This document shows positions 8,810 to 15,719 of a stretch of 64,000 bases of DNA, piece after piece. Location of the stretch: positions 1,132,644 to 1,196,643 of the forward strand of contig NZ_JAKZFS010000001.1 in NCBI RefSeq assembly GCF_022808915.1, read 5' to 3'. Under the pieces are notes generated by a model. That model had not been told where the DNA came from. It saw nothing but the letters and a program-made list of their open reading frames with translations, and made no database searches. The stretch's first letter is position 1. Each line of letters begins with the position of its first letter. A program made the translations under genes and the position numbers. This stretch comes from Fundidesulfovibrio terrae. GTDB lineage: Bacteria; Desulfobacterota; Desulfovibrionia; Desulfovibrionales; Desulfovibrionaceae.

Positions 8810-9637
8810 CTGAATACGTTCCGGATTATCCACGCGTGCCCTGCCGACCGGACCGCGTCTGCGAAATGCGGCCGTGCCTGGGCCGTCGCGATGGCCGTCA
8901 TTTTATTGGCCGCGTTTCCGGTCCAGGCCCAATCGGTCAGGGTGGGCTATACGGTGACGGCGGTCCTGCCGCACGACCCGAAGGCGTTCACCCAGGGGCT
9001 TCTGCTCCACGAGGGCTCTTTCTACGAGAGCACGGGCCTCTACGGGCGCTCGAGCCTGCGCAAGGTGGAGCCATCCAGCGGGAAGGTTCTGGACTCGCGG
9101 GAGCTGGACAAATCGGACTTCGGTGAGGGCCTGGCCCTGGCGGGCGGGCGCTTCTACCAGCTCACCTGGCTTTCGGGGAAGGTGCTGGTCTACGATGCCG
9201 CCACGCTCGCCCCGCAAGGGTCGCTTCCCCTGGAAGGGGAGGGCTGGGGGATTGCCGCCACGCCTTTCGGCCTGGTCGTAAGCGACGGCTCGAACGTGCT
9301 CACCTGGCGTGATGCGGCCAGCTTCAAGCCCGTGCGCACCCTGGCCGTCACCGACAACGGGCGGCCGGTCATACGCCTGAACGAACTGGAGTGGGTTGAG
9401 GGGTTCATCCTGGCCAACGTGTGGCACGAGGATCGCATAGCGATCATTTCCCCGGCCACGGGCAAGGTGGCGGCCTGGATCGATTGCGCCCCTCTTCGGG
9501 CGCGGCTTCAGGGCCTGCCCGCCGAGTCGGACCTGAACGGGATCGCCTGGGATCCGACCCGGAAGAAGCTCTACGTCACGGGGAAACTCTGGCCCGCAAT
9601 TTTCGAACTCGCCCTGGAGGGGCTGCCCAGACCATGA
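8810..9637 (+). CDS. glutaminyl-peptide cyclotransferase (plant/papaya type), probable CTG start
   Basis: The mature part is a complete glutamine cyclotransferase beta-propeller (FTQGLLLHEGSFYESTGLYG, GEGLAL, ESDLNGIAWDP), which converts N-terminal Gln to pyroglutamate in the periplasm. The first in-frame ATG (8891) has no ribosome site and would leave a 14-residue leader without positive charge. A CTG at 8810 lies 6 bases after a strong AGGAGG (8798-8803), keeps the frame open, and adds a basic n-region (RTASAKCGRAW) before the hydrophobic core AVAMAVILLAAFPVQAQ. That gives 275 residues with a normal signal peptide. If CTG is not used, the start is 8891. The next gene overlaps by ATGA. Confidence 0.8.
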   Translation: MNTFRIIHACPADRTASAKCGRAWAVAMAVILLAAFPVQAQSVRVGYTVTAVLPHDPKAFTQGLLLHEGSFYESTGLYGRSSLRKVEPSSGKVLDSRELDKSDFGEGLALAGGRFYQLTWLSGKVLVYDAATLAPQGSLPLEGEGWGIAATPFGLVVSDGSNVLTWRDAASFKPVRTLAVTDNGRPVIRLNELEWVEGFILANVWHEDRIAIISPATGKVAAWIDCAPLRARLQGLPAESDLNGIAWDPTRKKLYVTGKLWPAIFELALEGLPRP

Positions 9638-9876
9638 AAAAAGCCAGATGCAAGAACTGCCGTTACTGGAAGGGGCCCATCCCCTACGAGAACCGGTACT
9701 GTCCCCCCGAGGAGATGCTCAAGGGCGAATGGGGGTACTGCAAGCGTAGCGCCCCGCGCCCCCTCACGGAGAACATCGAGGCGGTGCGCGGCAAGACCCT
9801 GGTGGCCGTGTGGCCCGAAACCATGGCCCAGGACGTGTGCGGCGAGTTCGCGCTCATCCCGCTGCAGAAGGAGTAG
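9634..9876 (+). CDS. small Cys-rich protein, translationally coupled to the cyclase gene
   Basis: The product is 80 residues. Its ATG overlaps the cyclase stop codon (ATGA), so translation is probably coupled. Cysteines occur as CKNC near the start, YCPPE, GYCKR and a late VCGEF, resembling a small zinc ribbon or Fe-S site. It has no signal peptide. I do not recognise the family. It converges on lgt with a 4-bp gap. Confidence 0.75.
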   Translation: MKKARCKNCRYWKGPIPYENRYCPPEEMLKGEWGYCKRSAPRPLTENIEAVRGKTLVAVWPETMAQDVCGEFALIPLQKE

Positions 9877-9880
9877 GCCG

Positions 9881-10678
9881 CTAGGAAGCGCGGGCCTTTG
9901 CGGCGTATCCGCGCCAGATGAACCACGCCCCGGCCAGCACCATGGGCAGGGACAGAAGCTGCCCCATGGTCAGCCAGCCGAAGGCCAGGTAGCCCAGTTG
10001 CGGGTCCGGCTCGCGGATGAATTCCAGGCCGAACCGGAAGAGCCCGTAGAGCGCCAGGAACAGTCCCATGACCGATCCGGCGGGACGTTTTTTCGACGAG
10101 AAGATCCATAACACCGTGAACAGCACCAGCCCTTCCAGCCCCCCCTCGTACAGCTGGGAGGGATGGCGCGGCACGCCCTCCGCCCTCGGGTCGGGAAAGA
10201 GCACCCCCCAGGGCACGCTGGTGGGCGCGCCCCACAGCTCGCCGTTGATGAAGTTTCCGATGCGCCCGGCCAGAAGTCCCGGAGGGGCCAGCGGGCTCAG
10301 GAAATCGCCGATCTCCAGGAACGTCTTGCCGTACTTGCGCCCGAACAGCCAGACCACCACGCACAACCCGATGAGTCCGCCGTGGAAGCTCATGCCGCCG
10401 TGCCACACCTGGAAGATGGAGATGGGGTCGTGCAGGTAGGAGGGCAGATCGTAGAAGAGCACATAGCCCAGGCGCGCGCCCAGCACCAGCCCCAGAACGC
10501 ACCAGGTGATGAAGTCGTCCACCATGGCCGGGGTCCAGCCGGAGCCGGGGCGGGCGGCGCGATGCCTGCCCAGCGCCCAGCCGGCGGTGAAGCCCAGCAG
10601 GTACATGAGGCCGTACCAGCGCACCTGGAACGGGCCGAGATAGATGGCCACGGGATCGAAATCGGGATGGATGATCAT
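9881..10678 (-). CDS. lgt: prolipoprotein diacylglyceryl transferase
   Basis: This 265-residue polytopic inner-membrane protein carries the Lgt signature [14 protein letters not shown] (with the essential Arg/Asn) and HPSQLYE. It transfers diacylglycerol from phosphatidylglycerol to the lipobox cysteine of prolipoproteins, the first lipoprotein maturation step. Length and motif order are normal for Lgt. It stands alone on the minus strand. Confidence 0.97.
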   Translation of the reverse strand: MIIHPDFDPVAIYLGPFQVRWYGLMYLLGFTAGWALGRHRAARPGSGWTPAMVDDFITWCVLGLVLGARLGYVLFYDLPSYLHDPISIFQVWHGGMSFHGGLIGLCVVVWLFGRKYGKTFLEIGDFLSPLAPPGLLAGRIGNFINGELWGAPTSVPWGVLFPDPRAEGVPRHPSQLYEGGLEGLVLFTVLWIFSSKKRPAGSVMGLFLALYGLFRFGLEFIREPDPQLGYLAFGWLTMGQLLSLPMVLAGAWFIWRGYAAKARAS

Positions 10679-10777
10679 GGATGTCTTTTTGTCCGGTCTG
10701 GACCGCGGGCGTGCCGGGTCACCCGGCTTGTCCGGAATGTCAGGTTTAGGAACGTGTCGCTGGTTGGGGGCTGACGG

Positions 10778-12106
10778 TTACAGCTCGCGCAGCATGGCCT
10801 TGGCGCGTTCGAAGCTGGGATTGATGCCCAGAGCCTTCTGCAGGAAGTCTGCAGCCTGCTCCTTGCGGGCCGCCCGATAGTAGACCATGGCGATGTTGAA
10901 GCACACGGTCTCGCTCGAGTTCCAGAGCTCCGGCTCCAGGCGCAGGGCCTTGTCCAGGAAGTTGAAGGCGTCCTGGAACTGGTGGCCTTCGCTGTACGCC
11001 ATGGCTATGTTGTAGTGGATGCCCGGGTCGCTGGGCGCGATCTTGAGCGCCCTGCGGTATTCCTCGATGGCCTGCTCCCACTTGCCCTGCTTGCGCAGAG
11101 TGATGCCCAGGCGGTTGAACGTCTCGATGTCGGACTTGTCCAATTGCCCCTTCTTCGAATCCAGGGACTGGCGGAGGTATTTTTCCGAGAGCTCCGGGGC
11201 GCCGGCGATGCAATGCTCGGCGATGGTCCGGGTCACCCTGTTGACCTGTGCGAGGGCCTCCTTGGTGGCCAGCTTGATGGCGTCGTCGAAGATCTCCACG
11301 GCCTTGTCCTTGTCGCCCATGGACATGTAGTTGTCGCCGATGTTGATCTTGCGGTCCACGTTGAGCGGACTCAGCCTGTCCAGGCGCTCCAGGTATTTGG
11401 TCTCTTCCTCGATGTTGCCCGTCAGCTTGTGCAGCTCGGCGATCTTCTTGATGGGGTCCAGGAACAGTTTGCCGTTGCGCGAGGCTTCCGTGTAGGCGTT
11501 CAGGGCCTCGTCCATCTTGCCCTGGCCCACGAAGCTGTCTCCCAGGAGCAGGAGGGCCGCCGGGCTGCCGGGCTTGATCTCGAGAATCTTCCTGGCGATG
11601 GAGGCTGCCTCGTCGAACTGTTTGTTTTCGTTTAGTTTCTTGCCTGCCTCGATGAGTTCTCCCAACTGGCCGCGCGGCTTCACAGTGAAGGCGATCTTCT
11701 CGATGAGCATGTCCGGGGAAATGGGCTTGGTGATGACGTTGTTGGCGCCGATCTCGTGCAGGTAGATGAGTATTTCCCTGGCCACTTCGCCGGTGAGGAT
11801 GACCACCATCACCTCGGCGTACTGGTTTTTTATGAACTGGACGAGTTCGTGGGAGTATTTCCCGTTGATCTCGCGTTCGACGAAGAAGACTACCTTGTGC
11901 CCCTGGCTCGTGAGCTGGCGCAGCTCCTTGTGGAGCTGCTCCTGGTTCACTACGTTGAAGACGCAGTCGTCCTTTATGAGCAGGTGCCGAAGCAGGGTGC
12001 TGCGCAGATTCTTATTGAATAGAGGGTCATGGGAGAGAACGAGGAACACTCCCCGGTACTGCAGGATGAATTCCCTGACGTCCTCGTCGTACAACTTCAC
12101 CTTCAT
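10778..12106 (-). CDS. degenerate receiver domain plus TPR repeats
   Basis: The protein has 442 residues. Residues ~17-140 follow a CheY-like fold: the threonine (VVILTGE) and lysine (VITKPI) positions are kept, but the phosphoacceptor strand reads KVVFFVEREI with no Asp. Phosphorylation is therefore unlikely. From ~145 to the end there are about five TPR-type helical pairs (for example AALLLLGDSFVGQGKMDEAL and GIHYNIAMAYSEGHQFQDAF) for protein binding. It probably acts as a scaffold, perhaps in a signalling or secretion complex. It has no membrane segment and is a single-gene unit. Confidence 0.85.
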   Translation of the reverse strand: MKVKLYDEDVREFILQYRGVFLVLSHDPLFNKNLRSTLLRHLLIKDDCVFNVVNQEQLHKELRQLTSQGHKVVFFVEREINGKYSHELVQFIKNQYAEVMVVILTGEVAREILIYLHEIGANNVITKPISPDMLIEKIAFTVKPRGQLGELIEAGKKLNENKQFDEAASIARKILEIKPGSPAALLLLGDSFVGQGKMDEALNAYTEASRNGKLFLDPIKKIAELHKLTGNIEEETKYLERLDRLSPLNVDRKINIGDNYMSMGDKDKAVEIFDDAIKLATKEALAQVNRVTRTIAEHCIAGAPELSEKYLRQSLDSKKGQLDKSDIETFNRLGITLRKQGKWEQAIEEYRRALKIAPSDPGIHYNIAMAYSEGHQFQDAFNFLDKALRLEPELWNSSETVCFNIAMVYYRAARKEQAADFLQKALGINPSFERAKAMLREL

Positions 12107-12385
12107 TCCGAAATTCCTCCGTGGAAAGTGGAAAAACGGCAGGACGCCGTCGGTTCGCTCCCTCGAATTGTCCGGTCAAACACCGGCCGATGTCCCACCC
12201 TACTGTCTGAGGGGAAAAAAGCAAGGCTGTGATGAAAAAAGCACGGTCCGTATTTATTCGCGAAACACGAATGTCACTGGCCCGAAACGACTTCGTGGCG
12301 CCGCCGGGGCATACGGCATCAGGCAAAGCAGGCGGGAAGGGCGCAAGCGGCGCACGTCCGCCCAATACAACGCCAGGAGCCAGCC

Positions 12386-12772
12386 ATGACACCGCAAATG
12401 CTTCAGACGTTTACCGCGACCCTCACCGGCATGATGGAACAGACCCTCGCCAAGATGCGCGACAGCGCCGGGGACCTGGCCGGTGAAGAGTTCCTGCCCC
12501 CGGACATCGCCGACCGGGCCACAATGGAGTCCGGCCGCAATTTCGCCCTGCTCATGCGCGACCGCGACCGCCTGGCCCTGTCCGGAATCCGGGAGGCCCT
12601 TTCACGCCTGGAGGCAGGTGAATACGGCCTCTGCGAGGAGTGTGGGGAGGACATCGCCGAGGCCCGGCTCAGGGCCCAGCCCATGGCCACCCTGTGCGTC
12701 CACTGCAAAAGTCTGCGCGAGGACGAAGAACGGCTGCGCCCGGCCGCCGCGTCAGGATTTTTTCAAGCCTGA
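12386..12772 (+). CDS. DksA/TraR-type zinc-finger protein
   Basis: The product is 128 residues: a helical N-terminus (coiled-coil like) and a C4 zinc finger, CEECGEDI...CVHCKSL, matching the DksA/TraR C-terminal domain. Family members bind the RNA polymerase secondary channel and tune initiation with ppGpp. The coiled-coil tip here is less acidic than in E. coli DksA, so functional equivalence is not certain. The start has AGGAG at good spacing. Its last 21 bp overlap the 3' end of panB on the opposite strand. Confidence 0.88.
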   Translation: MTPQMLQTFTATLTGMMEQTLAKMRDSAGDLAGEEFLPPDIADRATMESGRNFALLMRDRDRLALSGIREALSRLEAGEYGLCEECGEDIAEARLRAQPMATLCVHCKSLREDEERLRPAAASGFFQA

Positions 12773-13603
12773 GACCAGCTTGGCGTATTCCTCGGGGTCC
12801 ATTTCGAAAGAATGCTCCCCAGTGGGGAACTCTCCGGAACGCACCTCGCGGGCGAACTCCCCGAGCGCTTCCCGGATGAGCGCGGCAAGTTCCGCGTAGC
12901 GCTTGACGAAGCGGGGCTTGAAACCCTCGTAGAGTCCCAGCAGGTCGTGGAAGACCAGCACCTGCCCGTCGCACCCGGGCCCCGCTCCGATGCCGATGGT
13001 GGGAACCGGCACGTCCTGCGTGACCAGGGCGGCCACCTGCGTGGGGACGCACTCGAGCACAATGGCGAAGCATCCCGCCTCGCACAGCGCCCGCGCGTCC
13101 TCGACGAGCCGCCGTGCGGCCTCGGCCGTCCTGGCCTGCACCTTGTATCCGCCCAGGGCGGCGACGTGCTGCGGGGTGAGGCCCAGATGTCCCACGACCG
13201 GTATCCCCGCCGAGACGATGGCCCGCACCTGGGGAACGATCTCGCGGCCGCCCTCGAGCTTGACCGCCTGGGCGCGTCCCTCTTTCACCAACCGTCCTGC
13301 GTTGCGCACGGCCTCGGCCACGTCGGCCTGATAGGACATGAACGGCATGTCCGCCAGGACCAGGGCGCGCGACGCCCCGGCCGACACGGCCGACACGTGG
13401 TGGAGCATCTGCCCCATGGTGACGCCGAGGGTGTCGGGCTGGCCGAGCACGACCATGCCCAGGGAATCGCCCACGAGCAGGATGTCCGCTCCGGCCGCTT
13501 CAGCCAGGGCGGCCTGCCCCGCGTCGTAGGCGGTGATGACGGTGAGTTTGCGGGCGTTTTTGGCTGCCGCCACATCCGGCGCCGTGATTTTGCGCTGCTG
13601 CAT
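12752..13603 (-). CDS. panB: 3-methyl-2-oxobutanoate hydroxymethyltransferase
   Basis: At 283 residues it is typical for PanB. Recognisable motifs include ILLVGDSLGMVVLG, VKLEGG and VVGHLGLTPQ. It uses methylene-tetrahydrofolate to make ketopantoate, the first step of pantothenate/CoA synthesis. GGAGG precedes the ATG. panC is not adjacent. It shares a 21-bp tail-to-tail overlap with the DksA-type gene. Confidence 0.97.
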   Translation of the reverse strand: MQQRKITAPDVAAAKNARKLTVITAYDAGQAALAEAAGADILLVGDSLGMVVLGQPDTLGVTMGQMLHHVSAVSAGASRALVLADMPFMSYQADVAEAVRNAGRLVKEGRAQAVKLEGGREIVPQVRAIVSAGIPVVGHLGLTPQHVAALGGYKVQARTAEAARRLVEDARALCEAGCFAIVLECVPTQVAALVTQDVPVPTIGIGAGPGCDGQVLVFHDLLGLYEGFKPRFVKRYAELAALIREALGEFAREVRSGEFPTGEHSFEMDPEEYAKLVSGLKKS

Positions 13604-13675
13604 GAGTCCTCCGTGTCGCGTCGCGGAGCAGCAGTTTAGCGCAATGGCGTCCGTTTGTCTCGGGGCCGGGAGAGG

Positions 13676-14302
13676 TCAGGCGGGAGCGAGGAGCCAGACC
13701 ACGCGGCCCAGGATCACTGTCCGGGCCTGCTCCAGGGGGAGCCGTTGCGGCGGGACGGCGGGGGCGTCGGCGCTCAGCACGGCCAGGCCCGCTTCCTCCT
13801 CGAGATGGATGCGACGCACGGTGACCCCCTCGAAAGGAAGGTCGACCCCGTGCAACCCTCCGGGGTGGATGGCCTTCTCCGCGAGGTTGATGCCCACGAA
13901 GGCGTCCCTGCGGATGGACGGCTCCATGGACGCGTCGGCCATGCGCACCGCCACGAGAGTCCCCTCGGGGTATTTGAGCAGGAAGGACGAATCGGGGTTT
14001 TTCACTCCGGACCCTCCGGCCTCCTCCGGGCGGGCAAGGAATACCGGCGGGAGCCCGTCGTAGACCCATCTCGGGTTAAGGCGATACTTCTGGTAGAGCT
14101 TCAAGGCCCATTCGCCCGGAATGACTCCCCGCCGTTTCGCGTCGGAAATGCTCGACTGCCTGATGCTGAGGATGTCCGCCAGTTCAAGCTGCGTTTCGAT
14201 GGCGAGTGCCTGGGCGATGCGCTCGAACCCCGTGGCGAATTCGCTTGCGCCGTTCTTTACGCGCGCGGGGGGGGGGCTTTGAGTGGGCGAACGTGGGCAC
14301 AT
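13676..14302 (-). CDS. CI-like repressor with S24-type C-terminal domain lacking the catalytic dyad; C10 tract near start
   Basis: The protein has 208 residues. An N-terminal phage CI-type helix-turn-helix (LADILSIRQSSISDAKRRG) is followed by a LexA/S24-like domain. The usual Ser position is kept within ADASMEPSI, but the Lys position reads GVTVRRIHLE, so self-cleavage is unlikely. The start is well supported by AAGGAGG 6 bases upstream. Codons 9-12 contain ten consecutive C (14267-14276), so slippage would shift the frame before the DNA-binding domain. It is a close relative of the neighbouring gene at 14535. No other phage genes are nearby. The target is unknown, and autoregulation is plausible. 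Confidence 0.85.
   Translation of the reverse strand: MCPRSPTQSPPPARVKNGASEFATGFERIAQALAIETQLELADILSIRQSSISDAKRRGVIPGEWALKLYQKYRLNPRWVYDGLPPVFLARPEEAGGSGVKNPDSSFLLKYPEGTLVAVRMADASMEPSIRRDAFVGINLAEKAIHPGGLHGVDLPFEGVTVRRIHLEEEAGLAVLSADAPAVPPQRLPLEQARTVILGRVVWLLAPA
14267..14276. repeat. ten-base homopolymer (C10 on coding strand) inside the repressor gene
   Basis: The tract lies in codons 9-12 of the CI-like repressor, between the start codon and the HTH. It is the longest homopolymer I noticed in the window. Tracts of this length in 5' coding regions are a known slipped-strand phase-variation signature. Confidence 0.8.
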
Positions 14303-14326
14303 CTGCCGCCTCCTTGCACTTTACTA

Positions 14327-14343
14327 TATAGACTAAACCTATA
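14327..14343. promoter_or_regulatory. inverted repeat TATAG-N7-CTATA, possible operator
   Basis: The palindrome is ~25 bp upstream of the first repressor start in an AT-rich stretch that also contains a -10-like TATAGT on the minus strand. The position would suit autorepression. This is unproven. Confidence 0.4.
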
Positions 14344-14470
14344 AAGATATTTACCATCGAAGAATTGGAAGCGCAATACCCACAAGGGAAAAGAATGCGT
14401 CCTGGTATGCCGGTAAGTTGGGGAGGTTGGGACGGATTGCCGTATAGAATTATACGTACATGTTTCCGAC

Positions 14471-14513
14471 ATCAAAAAGAAAGGCCGCTCCCCTGGGAAG
14501 GGGAGCGGCCTTT
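14471..14513 (-). terminator. terminator of the second CI-like repressor gene
   Basis: A 15-bp perfect stem (AAAGGCCGCTCCCCT / AGGGGAGCGGCCTTT, loop 4) is followed on the minus strand by CTTTTTGAT. It separates the two repressor genes into distinct transcription units. Confidence 0.9.
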
Positions 14514-14534
14514 GCTCTCAGTCCTTAAAGGATC

Positions 14535-15212
14535 CTAGAGTTCCTGCAGCACCCACCAGACCCGGCCGATGATGTTGCCGATGATGGTGGTGGAGCCCAG
14601 GGACTCCTCCTTGTAGGCGGTGTTCTCGCTGCGCAGGATCACCCGGTTGTTCTCAAAGTCGTTGAAGAGCCGGCGCACGACCATGCCCTCGTTGGGGACG
14701 GCGACGGCGAAGATTTCCCCGGAACGCAGCTGCTTCTGCTCCTTGTTGACTCCGAAGTAGGCCCCGCGGCGGATGATGGGCTCCATGTTCTGGTGCTCCA
14801 TCTTGAAAACCGTCAGGGAGGAACAGGCGAACGGCTCGGGGATGGCCAGCATCTCGACGGGCCTTTCCTGGAAGGCGCCGTCCTCGGCGATGACGCCGGT
14901 CATGGAGCTGACCGTCACGGTGCGGGATTTGGGCTTGTCGCTGGAGTAGCCCGCCCCGGGTTCCATGAGTCCCACGGGCAGGGCCATGCCTTCGCGCAGA
15001 ACCTGGGGCTGGTCTCCGCCAGTCACCCAGTCGGGGTTGAGCCCGTGGCTGCGATAGAGTTTCAACAGCCAGTCGGCGGGTATGGATTGGCGACGCTTGG
15101 CGTCGGAAATGCTCGACTGACGGATTCCCAGGATGGCCGCGAGATCGACCTGGGTGCGAGCGCCGGTGGCACGCTTGATGCGTTCCAGTGATTCATCGAA
15201 TGCATTGTACAT
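14535..15212 (-). CDS. second CI-like repressor with S24-type domain lacking the catalytic dyad
   Basis: The protein has 225 residues. Its HTH (LAAILGIRQSSISDAKRRQ) is nearly the same as in the gene at 13676. In the S24-like domain the Ser position is Asn (EHQNMEPII) and the Lys position is Arg (GMVVRRLF), so the autoprotease is inactive by sequence. A ~20-residue linker (SDKPKSRTVTVSS) is longer than in the paralogue. The ribosome site is AGAGGTGAG. It has its own promoter (15304-15332) and terminator. It is probably a DNA-binding regulator responding to something other than RecA. Confidence 0.87.
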   Translation of the reverse strand: MYNAFDESLERIKRATGARTQVDLAAILGIRQSSISDAKRRQSIPADWLLKLYRSHGLNPDWVTGGDQPQVLREGMALPVGLMEPGAGYSSDKPKSRTVTVSSMTGVIAEDGAFQERPVEMLAIPEPFACSSLTVFKMEHQNMEPIIRRGAYFGVNKEQKQLRSGEIFAVAVPNEGMVVRRLFNDFENNRVILRSENTAYKEESLGSTTIIGNIIGRVWWVLQEL

Positions 15213-15719
15213 GTTTTCTCACCTCTTTGGCTCCCGGCAACGTCCTGGAGCGCTCCGTTTTACCAAATGGCGCGAACCCCTGACTCCTGACACCATACAT
15301 TTGAAAATAGTCCATGCGAAGAAACGAGTCAAACATATACATCGGTTTCAATGCCGCTCGAGGTGTAATTCTCGAGCGCTGGGGTCGCGGTGTCCGTCCG
15401 GATGCTTGGCTGACGCGGCCGGAGGCTGGCCGCGGACTCAGTCGTAGGGGGTTTTCTGGCGCGAAGTGCCGAAAAAACCAGGGCGCACCCTGCCCTACAA
15501 GCAGCTATATATACTATTCGTGGGAGCGCAAGTAAAAAAAGTAGGGTTTCCCCCAGTTAGCTGGAGAGAATCACGTAACATCCACTGAACGGTGAAAATA
15601 ATCCCAGGTGGGAGCGAGGGTTGGCACTGCTGAGGCGAATAGGCAAACGATACGATACATGTTGCCAGAATGTTTATTTGTTCTATATTAATATGGATAC
15701 TCGTATACGTATATTCGCA
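15213..15719. other. AT-richer intergenic region, no convincing gene
   Basis: A 507-bp gap between the second repressor gene and hypF. The half nearest hypF is markedly AT-rich compared with neighbours (for example around 15660-15719, with the short palindrome TATACGTATA). It contains the repressor promoter. Small frames present lack ribosome sites and similarity to anything I recognise. It may be the scar of a lost or acquired element. Confidence 0.5.
15304..15332 (-). promoter_or_regulatory. sigma70-type promoter upstream of the second repressor gene
   Basis: On the minus strand TTGACT (15327-15332), a 17-bp spacer, and TATTTT (15304-15309). It lies about 90 bp upstream of the start codon. 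Confidence 0.5.

Noticed and set aside
13676-15212. Prophage remnant
   Set aside because: Two CI-like repressors are the only phage-type genes; no integrase, structural or lysis genes are near.
15314-15535. 73-codon frame in the AT-rich gap
   Set aside because: It has no ribosome site, no recognisable motif and runs across atypical DNA; not enough support for a gene.
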